Positions 45,299-55,180 are shown, counted from the stretch's first letter. The stretch: DNA of 64,000 nt from Ktedonobacter sp. SOSP1-85 (GCF_016587415.1 NZ_BNJI01000003.1:2003905-2067904), one strand, 5' to 3'. The notes: generated from the sequence alone by a model not told the origin. Numbers and translations are program-made.

Positions 45299-46693
45299 CT
45301 ACGAATCGAGTGTCATAAACAGCAGATTGAGCCCTTCCGCCAGGAGTGGATGGGTGAAGATGCCTTCCTTTAAAGCGGTGTAGGGCAGCTTCCCCATCAT
45401 CGCCACCTGGATGATGGTCATGATCTCGCCCCCTTCGATGCTCAGGATGGCGCAGCCCAGGATGTGCTGGGTCTCGGCATCGACGATAACCTTCATAAAC
45501 CCACGCGTCTCTCCCGTTTCCAGGGCACGGGGCACAGCAGTCATGGGCAATTTCGCCACACGGATATTTCGCCCCTGTTTCCTGGCCTCGTTTTCAGTCA
45601 TGCCAACCCGTCCAAGCTGGGGGTCGATGAAGATGGTATGGGGGACCAGGCGATCCCGCGTGCTAGCACTGCCCTGCTCCAGCAGATTGGTGCGCAAAAT
45701 GCGGAAGTCATCGTACGAGGCGTGGGTAAACGCTGGCCCCCCTCTCACATCCCCCATAGCATAGACGCCAGGAACGTTCGTTTCCAGTCGCTCATTGACC
45801 TGAATGTAGCCCTCCTGGTTCAGGTGGATGCCCGCCGCTTCGGGGGTGAGCGCTTCGGTATTGGGAATGCGACCGGCTGCCGCCAGCAGATGCGAGCCGG
45901 TCAGCTGCTGTTCGCCTTGAGGCGTGCGCACGGTCAACTGGAGACACCCATCACTGAGCGGCTCCACCTGTTGCGGTGTGGTGCCAGTCAGGACCGTGAT
46001 CCCCTCCTCGCGAAACATCTTCGTGATTTCGTCAGACACATCCTCATCCTCACTCATCAGCAAGCGTGGACGGCGCTGAATGATGGTGACCTGGCTGCCA
46101 AAGCGGCGAAACATCTGTCCGAACTCCAGCCCGATGTAGCCGCCACCGAGAATGAGCAGATGTTCGGGAAGTGTATCCAGCTCCATGAGCGTGGTGGAAT
46201 TGAGCACGGGGATACTCTCGACGCCCTTGATCGCGAGTGGCGCTGGTCGGACGCCGGTGTCGATCACAATCAGGGGCGCGGTGATTTCTCGCGTCTCGCC
46301 GTCCTGGAGAGAGATCTCAAGCGTTTTTGGGGCGGTAAAGTGAGCCTCGCCCCTGAGCAGATCCAGCCCTTGTGCCGCAGTCAGAAGGTTCTGGTGGCCC
46401 TTGCGCGCACCCTCAACGATCCCTTGTTTGCGTTGGAGGACATCCTGCAGATCGACCGAGATGGGGCCCGTGTGGACGCCGTACTCAGAGCCACGCCGTG
46501 CCAGATACGCAACGCGTGCGCTAGCAATCATCGTTTTGGTGGGGGTACAGCCCACGTTGACACAGACCCCGCCGATATGGTCTCGCTCAATCAACGCCAC
46601 TTTTCGGCCTGCCTTCGCCAGGGTGATGGGGAGGAGTCTGCCACCCCGGCTGGTCCCGATCACAATCGCGTCATAGGTGGTGGCTTGGGGCAT
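45299..46693 (-). CDS. RclA/MerA-like pyridine nucleotide-disulfide oxidoreductase
   Basis: 464 aa group I flavoprotein disulfide reductase. FAD site in AIVIGTSRGGRLLPITLAKA (atypical GTSRGG for GxGxxG), redox-active Cys44/Cys49 in GGVCVNVGCTPTKT, NAD site LILGGGYIGLEFGQMF, and dimer interface GIFTHPLLAEGLNLLF. It lacks the extra N-terminal heavy-metal domain and the C-terminal Cys pair of mercuric reductase, so RclA-like (reactive chlorine/copper stress) is a better guess. It is 53 bases upstream of the molybdopterin gene on the same strand, possibly one operon. Confidence 0.88.
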   Translation of the reverse strand: MPQATTYDAIVIGTSRGGRLLPITLAKAGRKVALIERDHIGGVCVNVGCTPTKTMIASARVAYLARRGSEYGVHTGPISVDLQDVLQRKQGIVEGARKGHQNLLTAAQGLDLLRGEAHFTAPKTLEISLQDGETREITAPLIVIDTGVRPAPLAIKGVESIPVLNSTTLMELDTLPEHLLILGGGYIGLEFGQMFRRFGSQVTIIQRRPRLLMSEDEDVSDEITKMFREEGITVLTGTTPQQVEPLSDGCLQLTVRTPQGEQQLTGSHLLAAAGRIPNTEALTPEAAGIHLNQEGYIQVNERLETNVPGVYAMGDVRGGPAFTHASYDDFRILRTNLLEQGSASTRDRLVPHTIFIDPQLGRVGMTENEARKQGRNIRVAKLPMTAVPRALETGETRGFMKVIVDAETQHILGCAILSIEGGEIMTIIQVAMMGKLPYTALKEGIFTHPLLAEGLNLLFMTLDS

Positions 46694-47095
46694 CTCACTG
46701 TTCTCCTTCTGCTTCTCCGTAGACGGAATAGGTGCTTCCCACGAGCAACCTACCTACCTCAATAATGGTGTTCCATCTTCAAGATATATGTTGAGTACAA
46801 GAGAATGACAAGCATATCTCCATCTCTTTATGCAAAAGATTACAGGGATGTCATTTCATGGTACGCACATGTTTTTCCAGCTAAGTTCCCAAAATGAGAA
46901 CGGCCTTGTCATGTTCCGTCAACCGATATTTGCAACAGAAGGCTTTCCCTTGATCTCTTGAAATCGCTGCAGGGCAGCCAGGCATCCATGCTGGTCTGTC
47001 CCTATGCGCGCCGATCTTCCCGATCACGGAAGTAGGGCTTGAGCATCATGGCTGTTGGAGAATACTTTTCCCACGCCAGAGACATCCTTTGCTGC
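46694..47095. other. Gene-free spacer upstream of the redox cluster
   Basis: 402 bases. No coding frame or RNA recognised. It must contain the promoter for the leftward redox genes; I see no strong consensus match. Confidence 0.35.
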
Positions 47096-47278
47096 TCAGG
47101 CCAGCAGTTCCGCGACCAGGAGCAGCAGGGTTTCCAGTTCAAAGGGTTTCTGCAGCGTTCTGAGATGCTTGTTGCCACTGACTTCCTGCGGCATATCCGC
47201 GCTCATCAGCAGGATAGGGATATGCTCATATTCCTCCTGGCTTTCCAGCCAATCTGCGAGCTCCAGACCGTTTATCCC
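47096..47278 (-). pseudogene. Response-regulator receiver fragment
   Basis: About 60 codons: NGLELADWLESQEEYEHIPI, LLMSADMPQEVSG, LQKPFELETLLLLVAELLA-stop. This is the C-terminal half of a receiver domain like that at 38056, cut exactly at the (PGM)NGLE loop by the palindrome-ended repeat at 47277. The phospho-Asp half is gone. Confidence 0.82.
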
Positions 47279-47545
47279 TTACACTTATACACAACTATTG
47301 GATCTGGAGAAAAAACGTGGAGGCGATGCGCTGCACAAGCCTCGTTTTTCCCACACGAGAAGTGGCCCGCTTCTCTCAGAAGAAGCCGCATGTCTCGCTA
47401 AGCTTGAAGCACATCATTGCGCATCATTACGCGTTTTTCCTGGCGTCTTTCTCTCGCATGCTCATGCGGATCTTCTACAAACGTTCAAACTTGTGTGTAA
47501 GTGTAAGCACATAAAGGCAGGGATCTTACGCTCGGACTGATAAAT
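47277..47545. repeat. Palindrome-ended repeat element, copy A
   Basis: Left arm CTTACACTTATACACAA and right arm TTGTGTGTAAGTGTAAG are inverses with one mismatch, enclosing ~200 bases about 75% alike to copy B at 62918-63142. Similarity runs on past the right arm (AAAGGCAGGGATCTTACGCTC versus CAAGGCAGGGGTCTTCCGCTC). No protein is encoded. It truncates a response-regulator gene, so it has moved. Confidence 0.65.
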
Positions 47546-47693
47546 GTCCCCACGACCTTGAGAGGAAAGAGACTCTTTGGGCCTCTACTCATCAATAAAT
47601 AGCGATCTCGTAGTGCGGGACCAGCATGGTTGATGGCCTGGCATTTTCTGGTACGCGTTGTTTGTGTGGTGTGTCGACCGGCAGTTGGCACAG

Positions 47694-48152
47694 CTACCGC
47701 ATACGCTCTCTCTCTGGCACCTGGGAGAGAATAGATCGTTTGTCAGGAAAGACCTGGCTTCCGCAGAAGATATTTCTCTGTTTAAATGCTAAAGGGAGTG
47801 CAACTTCCAGCCACTTTTTGATTTCTTCGTCGACATAGAGCACGTGATACCAGGGGACGTCTAGATGGACCAGCTCGTCCAGCTCATGTACCCATTCTGG
47901 ACAAGGCAAAACGTACTCCTGGCACAGATACCCTACCGAGGCAGAGAGAAAACTGGCCCAGCGGCATTCCTCTCGGGTTGGGGAAAATGGCAAAGAAGGC
48001 GCCTCAGCGATAAGAGTCGGTCGCCGATCGGCAGCATAGAGGAACCACTCGTTGGAAAATTTCCCGATGGCCACCCACGGATCCTGGCCTTTTCGAATAC
48101 GATCGAAGGTATGTGCTATTGTCTGTAATGGGTCATCTGATCGCATTGGCAT
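47694..48152 (-). CDS. Hypothetical protein
   Basis: 152 aa starting MPMRSDDPLQTIAHTFDRIR then DPWVAIGKFSNEWFLYAADR. It is soluble, rich in Trp and Arg, with LIAEAP and REECRWASFLSASVGYLCQ motifs. I do not recognise the family. The composition and single long frame suggest a real gene; it sits between the palindrome-ended repeat and a truncated IS6. Confidence 0.5.
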   Translation of the reverse strand: MPMRSDDPLQTIAHTFDRIRKGQDPWVAIGKFSNEWFLYAADRRPTLIAEAPSLPFSPTREECRWASFLSASVGYLCQEYVLPCPEWVHELDELVHLDVPWYHVLYVDEEIKKWLEVALPLAFKQRNIFCGSQVFPDKRSILSQVPERERMR

Positions 48153-48198
48153 GAAAGATCACCAGCCTCTTATGCAGGAAAATAGGTGCGCAACACGG

Positions 48199-48985
48199 AA
48201 GCGTCAGAACTGCGAACAAGGACGGTGTGAAAAAAGCGCTTGTGGTAGACTGACGATCATTGAGCACATCGTTATGAGGAAGGAACCATGAACTGCCCAC
48301 ACTGCACATCCCTAACCACGAAAGAACGGCAGAAAAGCACCGTACTTGGCTATCGAACTTTTCGTTGTTTCGCTTGTCAACGCATCTTCAACGAGCGGAC
48401 TGGGACTCCCTTCAATTCCCTCGAATATCCCACCGATATCGTCCTGCTCGTCGTTGTGTGGCGGCTCCGGTACAAGTTGCGTCTGCGTGATCTCGCTGAG
48501 AGGTTCTTAGAGCGTGGCTTTGTGTTCACGCATGAAGCGATCAGAGACTGGGAAGCCCGTTTTGCCCCACTTATCGCCGATCACCTACGGGCCAAACGAC
48601 GCGGACAAGCAGGAACATCGTGGGACGTCGATGAAACGTACGTGAACGTCCATGGCACCTGGTGTTCCCTGTATCGAGCGATTGATCGAGATGGCAATCT
48701 GGTCGATTCACGTCTCAGTGAGAAACGCGATATGGAGGTAGCAAAGCGATTCTTCAACCAAGCGGTGACCATGGTTGATCACGCACCTGAGCGGGTGACA
48801 ACCGATGGGCATGATTCCTCCCCTCGCGCAATCCGCGAGACCCTCGGCGATACTGTCGTGCACCGGACGAATGCCTACCTGAACAATCGATTGGAACAAG
48901 ATCATCGCGGGATCAAACAACGTTCCTCTCCGATGCACGGGTTTGGAAGCTTCACGTCAGCATCACGCTTCTGCCAACAAATCGA
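48199..48985 (+). pseudogene. IS6 zinc-finger-type transposase, C-terminally truncated
   Basis: Relative of the enzyme at 27941. The left IS end (GAAGCGTCAGAACTGCGAAC at about 48199) and ATG at 48288 are present; CPHC and CFAC zinc ribbon, VDETYVNVHGTW, VTTDGHDSSPRAIR and NNRLEQDHRGIKQR follow. After SASRFC (about 48975) the sequence becomes unrelated and the frame runs on to 49082. The right IS end is missing. Confidence 0.82.
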
Positions 48986-49360
48986 TGGGCAAGCAAGCTC
49001 AGGCATTCTTATAAACTCAGCAAGGACCTTTTCAACAGGCTGGTTGGTTTCTTGCGACAAGCTGACTCGTTCAAGAATGTAAAAAACGGTATGGAGACCT
49101 TTACAAAACTTTTCGATTTTGTATGTAGGGGCGAAACCTCGCTGCGGATAGTGGGTCAACCGCTCTTTTGATGACAAGGTCTGGTGCAGGTGTGGTGAAA
49201 ACGTTTCGGCCACCATATCTGTACCAGACCCTGAGATTGGGGGAAGCTGCATAATGAAATGGGTGGTCTGTTCTTGTCTGAAGAGACAGATACTACGACG
49301 CAAGTGACGGTGTTTGGTGCTCTCCAAAATGGGTCTTTTGGTCCATGACTTCTCGTGCAT
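48986..49360 (-). CDS. Unassigned ORF, possibly truncated
   Basis: A minus-strand frame beginning MHEKSWTKRPILESTKHRHL and passing MQLPPISGSGTDMVAETFSP into the IS6 remnant, where it stops (48902). No family recognised and no good ribosome site. It may be a gene cut by the IS or only chance coding. Confidence 0.25.
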
Positions 49361-49446
49361 TTCGCTCTACACGAGAAACAGGTCAGGCACACCTGTCTTG
49401 GCTGAGACGAAGAAAGAAAAAAGAGACAGAAAGAAGGCACAGTTCT

Positions 49447-49806
49447 ATGAGTTTTAACCAAACGCTCCAAACCTCGGAGATCCAGGCGATACCGGCACCA
49501 TTTCCCAACACAAAAGGGACTGTCACGCTCAAGATTTTAAACGCTGATCAGCCCTTGGGTCCAGCACTGGCCCTCCTGAGAATGGAGCCGGAGAGCGAGA
49601 TTGCAAGACACCTGCAGGAGCGAACAACGGAAACGCTGTACGTCCTTGAGGGTGATTTCATAAACGAGGGCATCTCCTATCCGGCGGGCACGGAACTCAA
49701 TGTCAAGCCGATGATTGCTCACGGTCCACATACGACGAAGAATGGCTGCTCCGTCCTGGTCATGTTCAGCTATCCGTCTGTTCTCGATGATTTCAAACTG
49801 GCCTAG
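49447..49806 (+). CDS. Cupin-domain protein
   Basis: 119 aa, one small beta-barrel: ARHLQERTTETLYVLEGDFI (motif 1, with His and Glu metal ligands) and GTELNVKPMIAHGPHTTKNG (motif 2, with His). Probably binds one metal ion; activity unknown. Start MSFNQTLQ has GAAGG about ten bases upstream; the frame is open further upstream but without start signals. Single-gene unit flanked by IS6 remnants. Confidence 0.82.
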   Translation: MSFNQTLQTSEIQAIPAPFPNTKGTVTLKILNADQPLGPALALLRMEPESEIARHLQERTTETLYVLEGDFINEGISYPAGTELNVKPMIAHGPHTTKNGCSVLVMFSYPSVLDDFKLA

Positions 49807-50103
49807 CCGCTTAAGGACGAAAACTGATCCAAACAGGACATGACAGAGAACCCTGGTGAAAACGGCATCTTTCCGAGCAAGAGATGGATGCCCTCACCAG
49901 GGGAGGGGTCAATTTGGGGTGAGATGACTCTCCTGCACTTTCTCATTAAAAGTGCGGGAGAGACCGGATAGTTTACAGATCCGGACAGTGACGCCGGCAG
50001 ATAGCATCTTAAGAAGCGTCAGGTTGGGATGCGAAGGAACGAACATAGGTGAATACCGCATGAAGCGCAATCTGTAACGGCTGCGTCGTCTTGCGGGTCT
50101 TCG

Positions 50104-50475
50104 GGATGCGTCAGAACTGAGAACAGGACTCTACGCGAAGTTCCGCTAGAGTGTGATAGACTGATCAGCACAGAAACATTTTGAGGAGGCGTGCCCGATG
50201 AACTGCCCGTACTGCCTGTCTGTAACGACAAGAGAACAAAACGGGAAAACCACACTTGGCTACCGGATATTCCGTTGCCGAGGGTGCCACCATATCTTCA
50301 ATGAGCGCACCAACACGCCTTTCAACGTTCTGGAATATCCAACCGATCTCGTTCTGCTTGTCGTTCTCTAGCGGCTGCGCTATACACTGAGCCTGCGGGA
50401 TCGCGCTGAGATGTTTCTCGAGCGCGGTTGGGTCTTCACTCATGAGGCGATCCGAGGCTGGGAAGCTCGTTTTGC
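50104..50475 (+). pseudogene. IS6 zinc-finger-type transposase, 5' fragment with stop codon
   Basis: Left IS end ATGCGTCAGAACTGAGAACA at about 50106; coding starts at 50198: MNCPYCLSVTTREQNGKTTL, CRGCHHIFNERTNTPFNVLE, then a TAG where relatives have Trp (VVL-stop-RLRYTLSLRD), continuing to RGWEARFA. The type a IS6 at 50476 interrupts it and the remainder is not found on the other side. Confidence 0.85.
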
Positions 50476-51385
50476 GGTTGTGTTGCAAGAATGAGTGGGC
50501 GATGATAAACTCTTCCTTATTTGCGAGGATTTCTCTTCATGAGTCATCATCCCCCGTTCAAGTGGCGTCACTTTCAGCCCGGCATGATTCTTCTGTGTGT
50601 GCGCTGGTACTTGCGGTACGCACTCAGCTACCGCGACTTGGAAGAGATGATGCTCGAACGGGGCCTGTGCGTTGATCACACGACGATCTATCGCTGGGTG
50701 CAGCGATATGCGCCGGAACTGGAAAAACGTTGCCGGACCCGCCTGAGAATATGCAACGACTCCTGGAAAGTGGATGAAACCTACATCAAGATCAAAAAAG
50801 CCTGGGCCTATCTCTACCGGGCCGTCGATTCCGAGGGGAATACGCTGGAGTTTCTCTTGAGCCCGACGCGCGATGCCGAGGCGGCCAAACGTTTCTTCCT
50901 CAAAGCACTCGCATCGACTGTTCGTTCGGTTTCGCTGGCGTGTCTGGTCACTAAGCAGGTGGCCTCGCCCATGGCTCTGACTGACATCACAGCCATCACG
51001 TTGGCTCCTCGCGTGATCAACGTCGATAAAAACGCGGCCTATCCCAAAGCCATTGCTGATCTGAAAGCAGCCGGAGTGCTTCCAGAGAGTGTTGAATTGA
51101 GGCAGGTCAAATACCTCAACAATCTGATCGAACAAGACCATCGGTTTATCAAGCGGCTGACCAAACCCGGGATGGGCTTCTTCTCATTCGAGACAGCGGA
51201 GCGAACCTTGCAAGGATACGAGGTGATGAACATGATACGCAAAGGGCAGATACGAAGCGTGGGAAAAGGAGATATTCTTCGTCAAGTCACCTTCATCTCC
51301 CGCCTGTTCGGAGTGGCTGCCTAAGTGCAACAGCAAGAGGAGAAAACAGGCCTTTGCATATCATTCCCTTTTTTGCAACACAACC
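50476..51385 (+). mobile_element. IS6-family insertion sequence (type a), copy 2
   Basis: 910 bp, ends GGTTGTGTTGCAA (50476) and TTGCAACACAACC (ending 51385). It is inserted in the type c IS6 fragment. Flanking octamers CGTTTTGC and AAACGGAC do not match, so this is not a simple insertion. Confidence 0.88.
50539..51324 (+). CDS. IS6-family DDE transposase (type a)
   Basis: 261 aa from MSHHPPFKWRHFQPGMILL. The catalytic residues are in WKVDETYIKIKKAW, VINVDKNAAYPKA and NNLIEQDHRFIKRL; the insertion before the second Asp (TVRSVSLACLVTKQVASPMA) is shared with the other type a copies. The frame is intact, so this is the best candidate for an active type a element. GAGGA upstream of the ATG. Confidence 0.92.
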   Translation: MSHHPPFKWRHFQPGMILLCVRWYLRYALSYRDLEEMMLERGLCVDHTTIYRWVQRYAPELEKRCRTRLRICNDSWKVDETYIKIKKAWAYLYRAVDSEGNTLEFLLSPTRDAEAAKRFFLKALASTVRSVSLACLVTKQVASPMALTDITAITLAPRVINVDKNAAYPKAIADLKAAGVLPESVELRQVKYLNNLIEQDHRFIKRLTKPGMGFFSFETAERTLQGYEVMNMIRKGQIRSVGKGDILRQVTFISRLFGVAA

Positions 51386-51446
51386 AAACGGACAAGCTCA
51401 GGATTGCCTGAACGCCCTGAACCTGTCTGTCATACAGTGACTCATA

Positions 51447-53717
51447 TCACTCCGAACCCGATTTCAGCGCCTCGCTCATAGATATGAGCGTGATTTTCCT
51501 GCCGCAAAACCACTTCGTTATCTCATACACCACAAAGATCAATACCAAGCATATCAGGACATAGAGCGGGTTCAACGTCATGGGTATCAGCATGTTTATC
51601 GATTCCGCGATGGAACTGAATAAGTAATTCCCCAGGGCCAACATAAGCAGCAGTCCCAACCCAAAGCCGAGGAACACTACTGGAGTTGAACTGTTGAGAA
51701 TCAGCTTCGCGATGTCTTTTCGGCGGTAGCCGAATATCTTGAGGAGGGAGATCGTCTTCCAGTTCTCGTCAATGATTAACGAGGTGACAATGAAGATAAT
51801 GACCACTGCCAGAAGCACAGCGACGCTCGTTGTGGCCGTGACGATCAATGTCGTCGGCGCGGATACATTTGCAAACTTCGCGGGATTCCGCACATCCAGC
51901 ACGCCAGCAAGCAGGCTTTCGTCATAATTCAGTATATGGTTGCTCAGCACAGTGCGGTAGCTTCCAGGAGCTTGACCAGTCATGTGGTTAAACTCACCTA
52001 ACGGCATAAAAACATATTGCTCTCCGTAGGATTCGATCATCCCATCGATTTTCAGGCTGTATGATTTTCCATCCAGCTTGTTTATAAAAGTGAGCCTATC
52101 CCCAACTCCAAGCCCAAGCCGCTGGGCAAGCGACGAGGTGATGTTTACCTGATTCCGGGATATCTTAGCGCCCCCTATGCCGTTCACCTTTAGACCAACG
52201 GAATTTGGTTCCATGCCCAACACGTAAAATTCAACCTCATCCCTGCCCTCGGGGTAGGCACGGAATGAGTTGTACGGTTCTGCGCCTGCGGGTACAGGTC
52301 GATCATGGAGGTTCTGCATCTCCTTGAAGTTGTATTCTATGCCATAATTGTATCTTGACACGGCACCTTGTTTCATCACCAGGTCCATTGAGGAGTTGAA
52401 GGTAAAACCATACAGCAGTACCAACGACGCGGCGCTCACTCCCAGGAGCAGGAAGAGCAGGCGCGGTATGCTTCGCACCTGTTCGCGTATTTGAAATTTG
52501 GTAGTGAAACGATAGCGCTCCAGACGGAGCATGCGCTCAAAAACATTCACCCTGGCTTTTTGTTCGTCGCCCCTCATCAGTTCGGCGGCACTTTTTTTGA
52601 GTACGCCGCGTAGAGAAAAGAAGCTCGCCAGACTGATCAAAGCGAGGGGCAGCAACAGAGCCAGCGCGAGATTGAATGGCGAGAAGGTGATACCAGTGTT
52701 GGGCAGAATGTACGTGGCCAACATGGAAGTTACCACAAGCCCTATACACGGCCACGCGAGCAGTATTCCGAGAAGGCCGCCCGCGATGGACAGCAGCACC
52801 GGGATCGCCAGATAATGCCGTGTCAGTTCCCAGCGGCGGTACCCCTGTGCGTACAGCGTACCAATCACAACAGTGTCGGACTTCACCATGCGCAGAATCG
52901 TTACGCCGACGATAATACAGCTCAGCAGGAAAAAAGCGATTGATACGGGTAAGCTGAATGACTGCAAACTGGTAATATTGGTCCAGGGCAGCATGATACG
53001 CTTGTTATTTTTCGCGTCCAGCCAGTCGGAAAGGCTGTACCCTTTTTGCTGTAAAAGGCCGTGCAACTTCACATTTTGGGTGTCGATATCTCCTCTCTTC
53101 GTAAAGCGCGCTCCATAGACCGTGACCGCTTCATTGGCCACGTTGGGGAACATCTCCATATCAGCGGCGGAAACAAGGCCAATGCCGAAACCGGGGGCTG
53201 GCAGCACATCATACAAGTTTTTGATGATATACACATAATTGGGCAGCGCCATTGTGCCCGTAATATGGAAGGTTTTGCCGTTGAGCTCAAGTTGACCGCC
53301 TACGGCTAAGCCATGTGTCCGAAAAAAGGCAGGGTCGAGCAAAATGTCCCCTGGATTTTTCAACGGCTGACCCGATAGGATTGCCGGGATATTGATTTTG
53401 GAAGTAGGCGTGAGCAGCCGAAGCTCGCTCTGTCCATCCGGCAATTTGACATCGAGTTGCTGGTGCGCTTCAATAACCGCGCCGGACTCACTTTCCAGCG
53501 TCGGAAGATCCTCAATGGTCTTGTCTGTGGAAAACGTCAGGTCTTCCTGCATGTTTGTTTGGCCAAAGTCAACCACCTGGTTTTCCAGACTGCCGGCCAC
53601 TCCTGTAGCCGCAGTGAAGTAGAAGCTCCCTATAAGGATCAGAAGGACAATGCCAATATACCTGCCCTTGTTTTCCCCCAGCATGCGCCAGACGCGTTTT
53701 TGCAGGACCATTACCAT
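51447..53717 (-). CDS. ABC transporter permease (FtsX/MacB-type)
   Basis: 756 aa. An N-terminal TM helix (GRYIGIVLLILIGSFYFTAA), a large extracytoplasmic domain, three TM helices around residues 270-400, a second outer domain and three final helices (TLIVTATTSVAVLLAVVIIF ...). This is the double FtsX layout of large permeases that export or extract lipids, peptides or lipoproteins. Its first codons overlap the end of the ATPase gene at 53711, so the pair forms one transporter. Substrate unknown; relatives near PadR genes often give antimicrobial resistance. Confidence 0.9.
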   Translation of the reverse strand: MVMVLQKRVWRMLGENKGRYIGIVLLILIGSFYFTAATGVAGSLENQVVDFGQTNMQEDLTFSTDKTIEDLPTLESESGAVIEAHQQLDVKLPDGQSELRLLTPTSKINIPAILSGQPLKNPGDILLDPAFFRTHGLAVGGQLELNGKTFHITGTMALPNYVYIIKNLYDVLPAPGFGIGLVSAADMEMFPNVANEAVTVYGARFTKRGDIDTQNVKLHGLLQQKGYSLSDWLDAKNNKRIMLPWTNITSLQSFSLPVSIAFFLLSCIIVGVTILRMVKSDTVVIGTLYAQGYRRWELTRHYLAIPVLLSIAGGLLGILLAWPCIGLVVTSMLATYILPNTGITFSPFNLALALLLPLALISLASFFSLRGVLKKSAAELMRGDEQKARVNVFERMLRLERYRFTTKFQIREQVRSIPRLLFLLLGVSAASLVLLYGFTFNSSMDLVMKQGAVSRYNYGIEYNFKEMQNLHDRPVPAGAEPYNSFRAYPEGRDEVEFYVLGMEPNSVGLKVNGIGGAKISRNQVNITSSLAQRLGLGVGDRLTFINKLDGKSYSLKIDGMIESYGEQYVFMPLGEFNHMTGQAPGSYRTVLSNHILNYDESLLAGVLDVRNPAKFANVSAPTTLIVTATTSVAVLLAVVIIFIVTSLIIDENWKTISLLKIFGYRRKDIAKLILNSSTPVVFLGFGLGLLLMLALGNYLFSSIAESINMLIPMTLNPLYVLICLVLIFVVYEITKWFCGRKITLISMSEALKSGSE

Positions 53718-54406
53718 TCAATCCTTTCCGCGGGAACAAGCTCAGCATTGTGAGTAATTTCCGCTACCTCACCGCTTCTCAGCCTGTAAACGGTGTTTGC
53801 CATGGCAGAGATGGCGCTGTTGTGGGTGATCATCAGGATCGATGTGCCGAAGTGCCGATTCACGTTTTGAATCAGCGACAGCACACCTCGAGAAGTATCG
53901 AAGTCCAGCGCCCCGGTTGGCTCGTCGCAGAGCAACAGCGCGGGATTTTTGATGATGGCGCGGGCGATGGACACCCGCTGCTGTTCGCCGCCGGAAAGTT
54001 CCCGTGGGAAGCGGTTTTTCTTGTCGGAAAGCCCGACGGCGGAAAGCACATCGCTCATCTTATGCGGCTGCTTGCTGATGTTCGACACAACCTCGATGTT
54101 TTCGGCGACCGTAAGATTGGGCACAAGATTGTAGAACTGGAAGACGAAGCCCACGCTTTTCCGCCGATACTCCACCAGTTGATCATTACTGAAATCCGTA
54201 ATGCGCTCACCATCTATCTCGACTGTACCGCTGTCGGCCCTGTCCACCCCGCCAATGATATTCATCAGCGTGGATTTACCCGACCCCGAAGGCCCCAAGA
54301 TGACGCCAATTTGCCCTTTTGCCAGTTGGATAGACACCTCTTTGAGGACAGTTGTGGCAATCCCCATCTGATACTTTTTCGTCAGTCCCGATACCTCTAA
54401 AAACAT
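53711..54406 (-). CDS. ABC transporter ATP-binding protein (MacB/LolD-type)
   Basis: 231 aa. Walker A GPSGSGKST at 38-46, Q-loop FVFQFYNLVPNLT, signature LSGGEQQRVSIARA, Walker B LLLCDEPTGALD and the switch MITHN. The partner of the FtsX-type permease downstream (seven-base overlap). ATG at 54406 chosen for the GGAG eight bases upstream; an ATG at 54430 would overlap the upstream permease's stop. Confidence 0.92.
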   Translation of the reverse strand: MFLEVSGLTKKYQMGIATTVLKEVSIQLAKGQIGVILGPSGSGKSTLMNIIGGVDRADSGTVEIDGERITDFSNDQLVEYRRKSVGFVFQFYNLVPNLTVAENIEVVSNISKQPHKMSDVLSAVGLSDKKNRFPRELSGGEQQRVSIARAIIKNPALLLCDEPTGALDFDTSRGVLSLIQNVNRHFGTSILMITHNSAISAMANTVYRLRSGEVAEITHNAELVPAERIEW

Positions 54407-54426
54407 ACTCACATCTCCATTCTGAA

Positions 54427-55179
54427 TCATATCCGGCTTTTATAAGCCCTCATAGCGAAGAACCAGGCCACAGCAATGATGCCGACACACCATGCGAGAG
54501 CGATCCAAATCTGGTTGCCCACCGGCTGATTGGACAAGAGCGCCCGGATCGAGTTCACAATGGACGTTACCGGCTGGTTTTCCGCAAACACACGGAGGAT
54601 GATTGGCATGGTTCCTGTGGGAACAAAAGCTGAACTCAGAAATGGCAGGAATAACAGCGGATACGAAAAAGCGCTCGCGCCCTCCATTGATTTTGCCGTG
54701 ATTCCAGGAATGACCGCGACCCATGTCAGCGCAAGTGTGTAGAGCACGAGAATTCCCGCCACCGCGAGCCAGTTCAGGATCCCCGCGCTTGAGCGAAAGC
54801 CCATAATCAGCGCAACGAGAATAATAATAACAACGGTCATCATGTTGGCTGCAAGAGAGGTCAACACATGGCTCCACAGCAACGATGAGCGTCTGATGGG
54901 CATGGAGTTGAAACGCGGGAACATCCCGTTCTGTACATCCATGAATAAGCGGTAAGCGGTATAGGCTATGCCGCTGGCAATAGCCATCAGCAATATGCCC
55001 GGCAACTGGTAATTCACATAATTCACATTGGCGGGCAGGCTCATTTTTACCGCGCCACCAAAAACATAGACAAACATCAACATGATCGCGATCGGCGTTA
55101 TCGCAACCGTGATGATGGTGTCTGGGCTGCGCAGAATGTGCTTCATTAAGCGCCCGGTCAGGACACCTGTATGCTTCAT
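54427..55179 (-). CDS. ABC-2-type transporter permease (DrrB-like)
   Basis: 250 aa with six TM helices, the ABC-2 fold of drug exporters: LMKHILRSPDTIITVAITPI, GILLMAIASGIAYTAYRLF and FPLL-like SYPLLFLPFLSSAFVPTGTM followed by QPVTSIVNSIRALL. ATG at 55179 has AGGAGGACAACTAAC upstream and follows the ATPase stop by one base. Works with the ATPase at 55181. Substrate unknown. Confidence 0.9.
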   Translation of the reverse strand: MKHTGVLTGRLMKHILRSPDTIITVAITPIAIMLMFVYVFGGAVKMSLPANVNYVNYQLPGILLMAIASGIAYTAYRLFMDVQNGMFPRFNSMPIRRSSLLWSHVLTSLAANMMTVVIIILVALIMGFRSSAGILNWLAVAGILVLYTLALTWVAVIPGITAKSMEGASAFSYPLLFLPFLSSAFVPTGTMPIILRVFAENQPVTSIVNSIRALLSNQPVGNQIWIALAWCVGIIAVAWFFAMRAYKSRI

Positions 55180-55180
55180 G

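Noticed and set aside
44673..45383. 236-codon plus-strand ORF
   Set aside because: Antisense to the molybdopterin oxidoreductase; no recognisable features.
45464..46765. 433-codon plus-strand ORF
   Set aside because: It is exactly antisense to the disulfide reductase gene, has no family features and unusual composition; a shadow of a G+C-rich coding frame.
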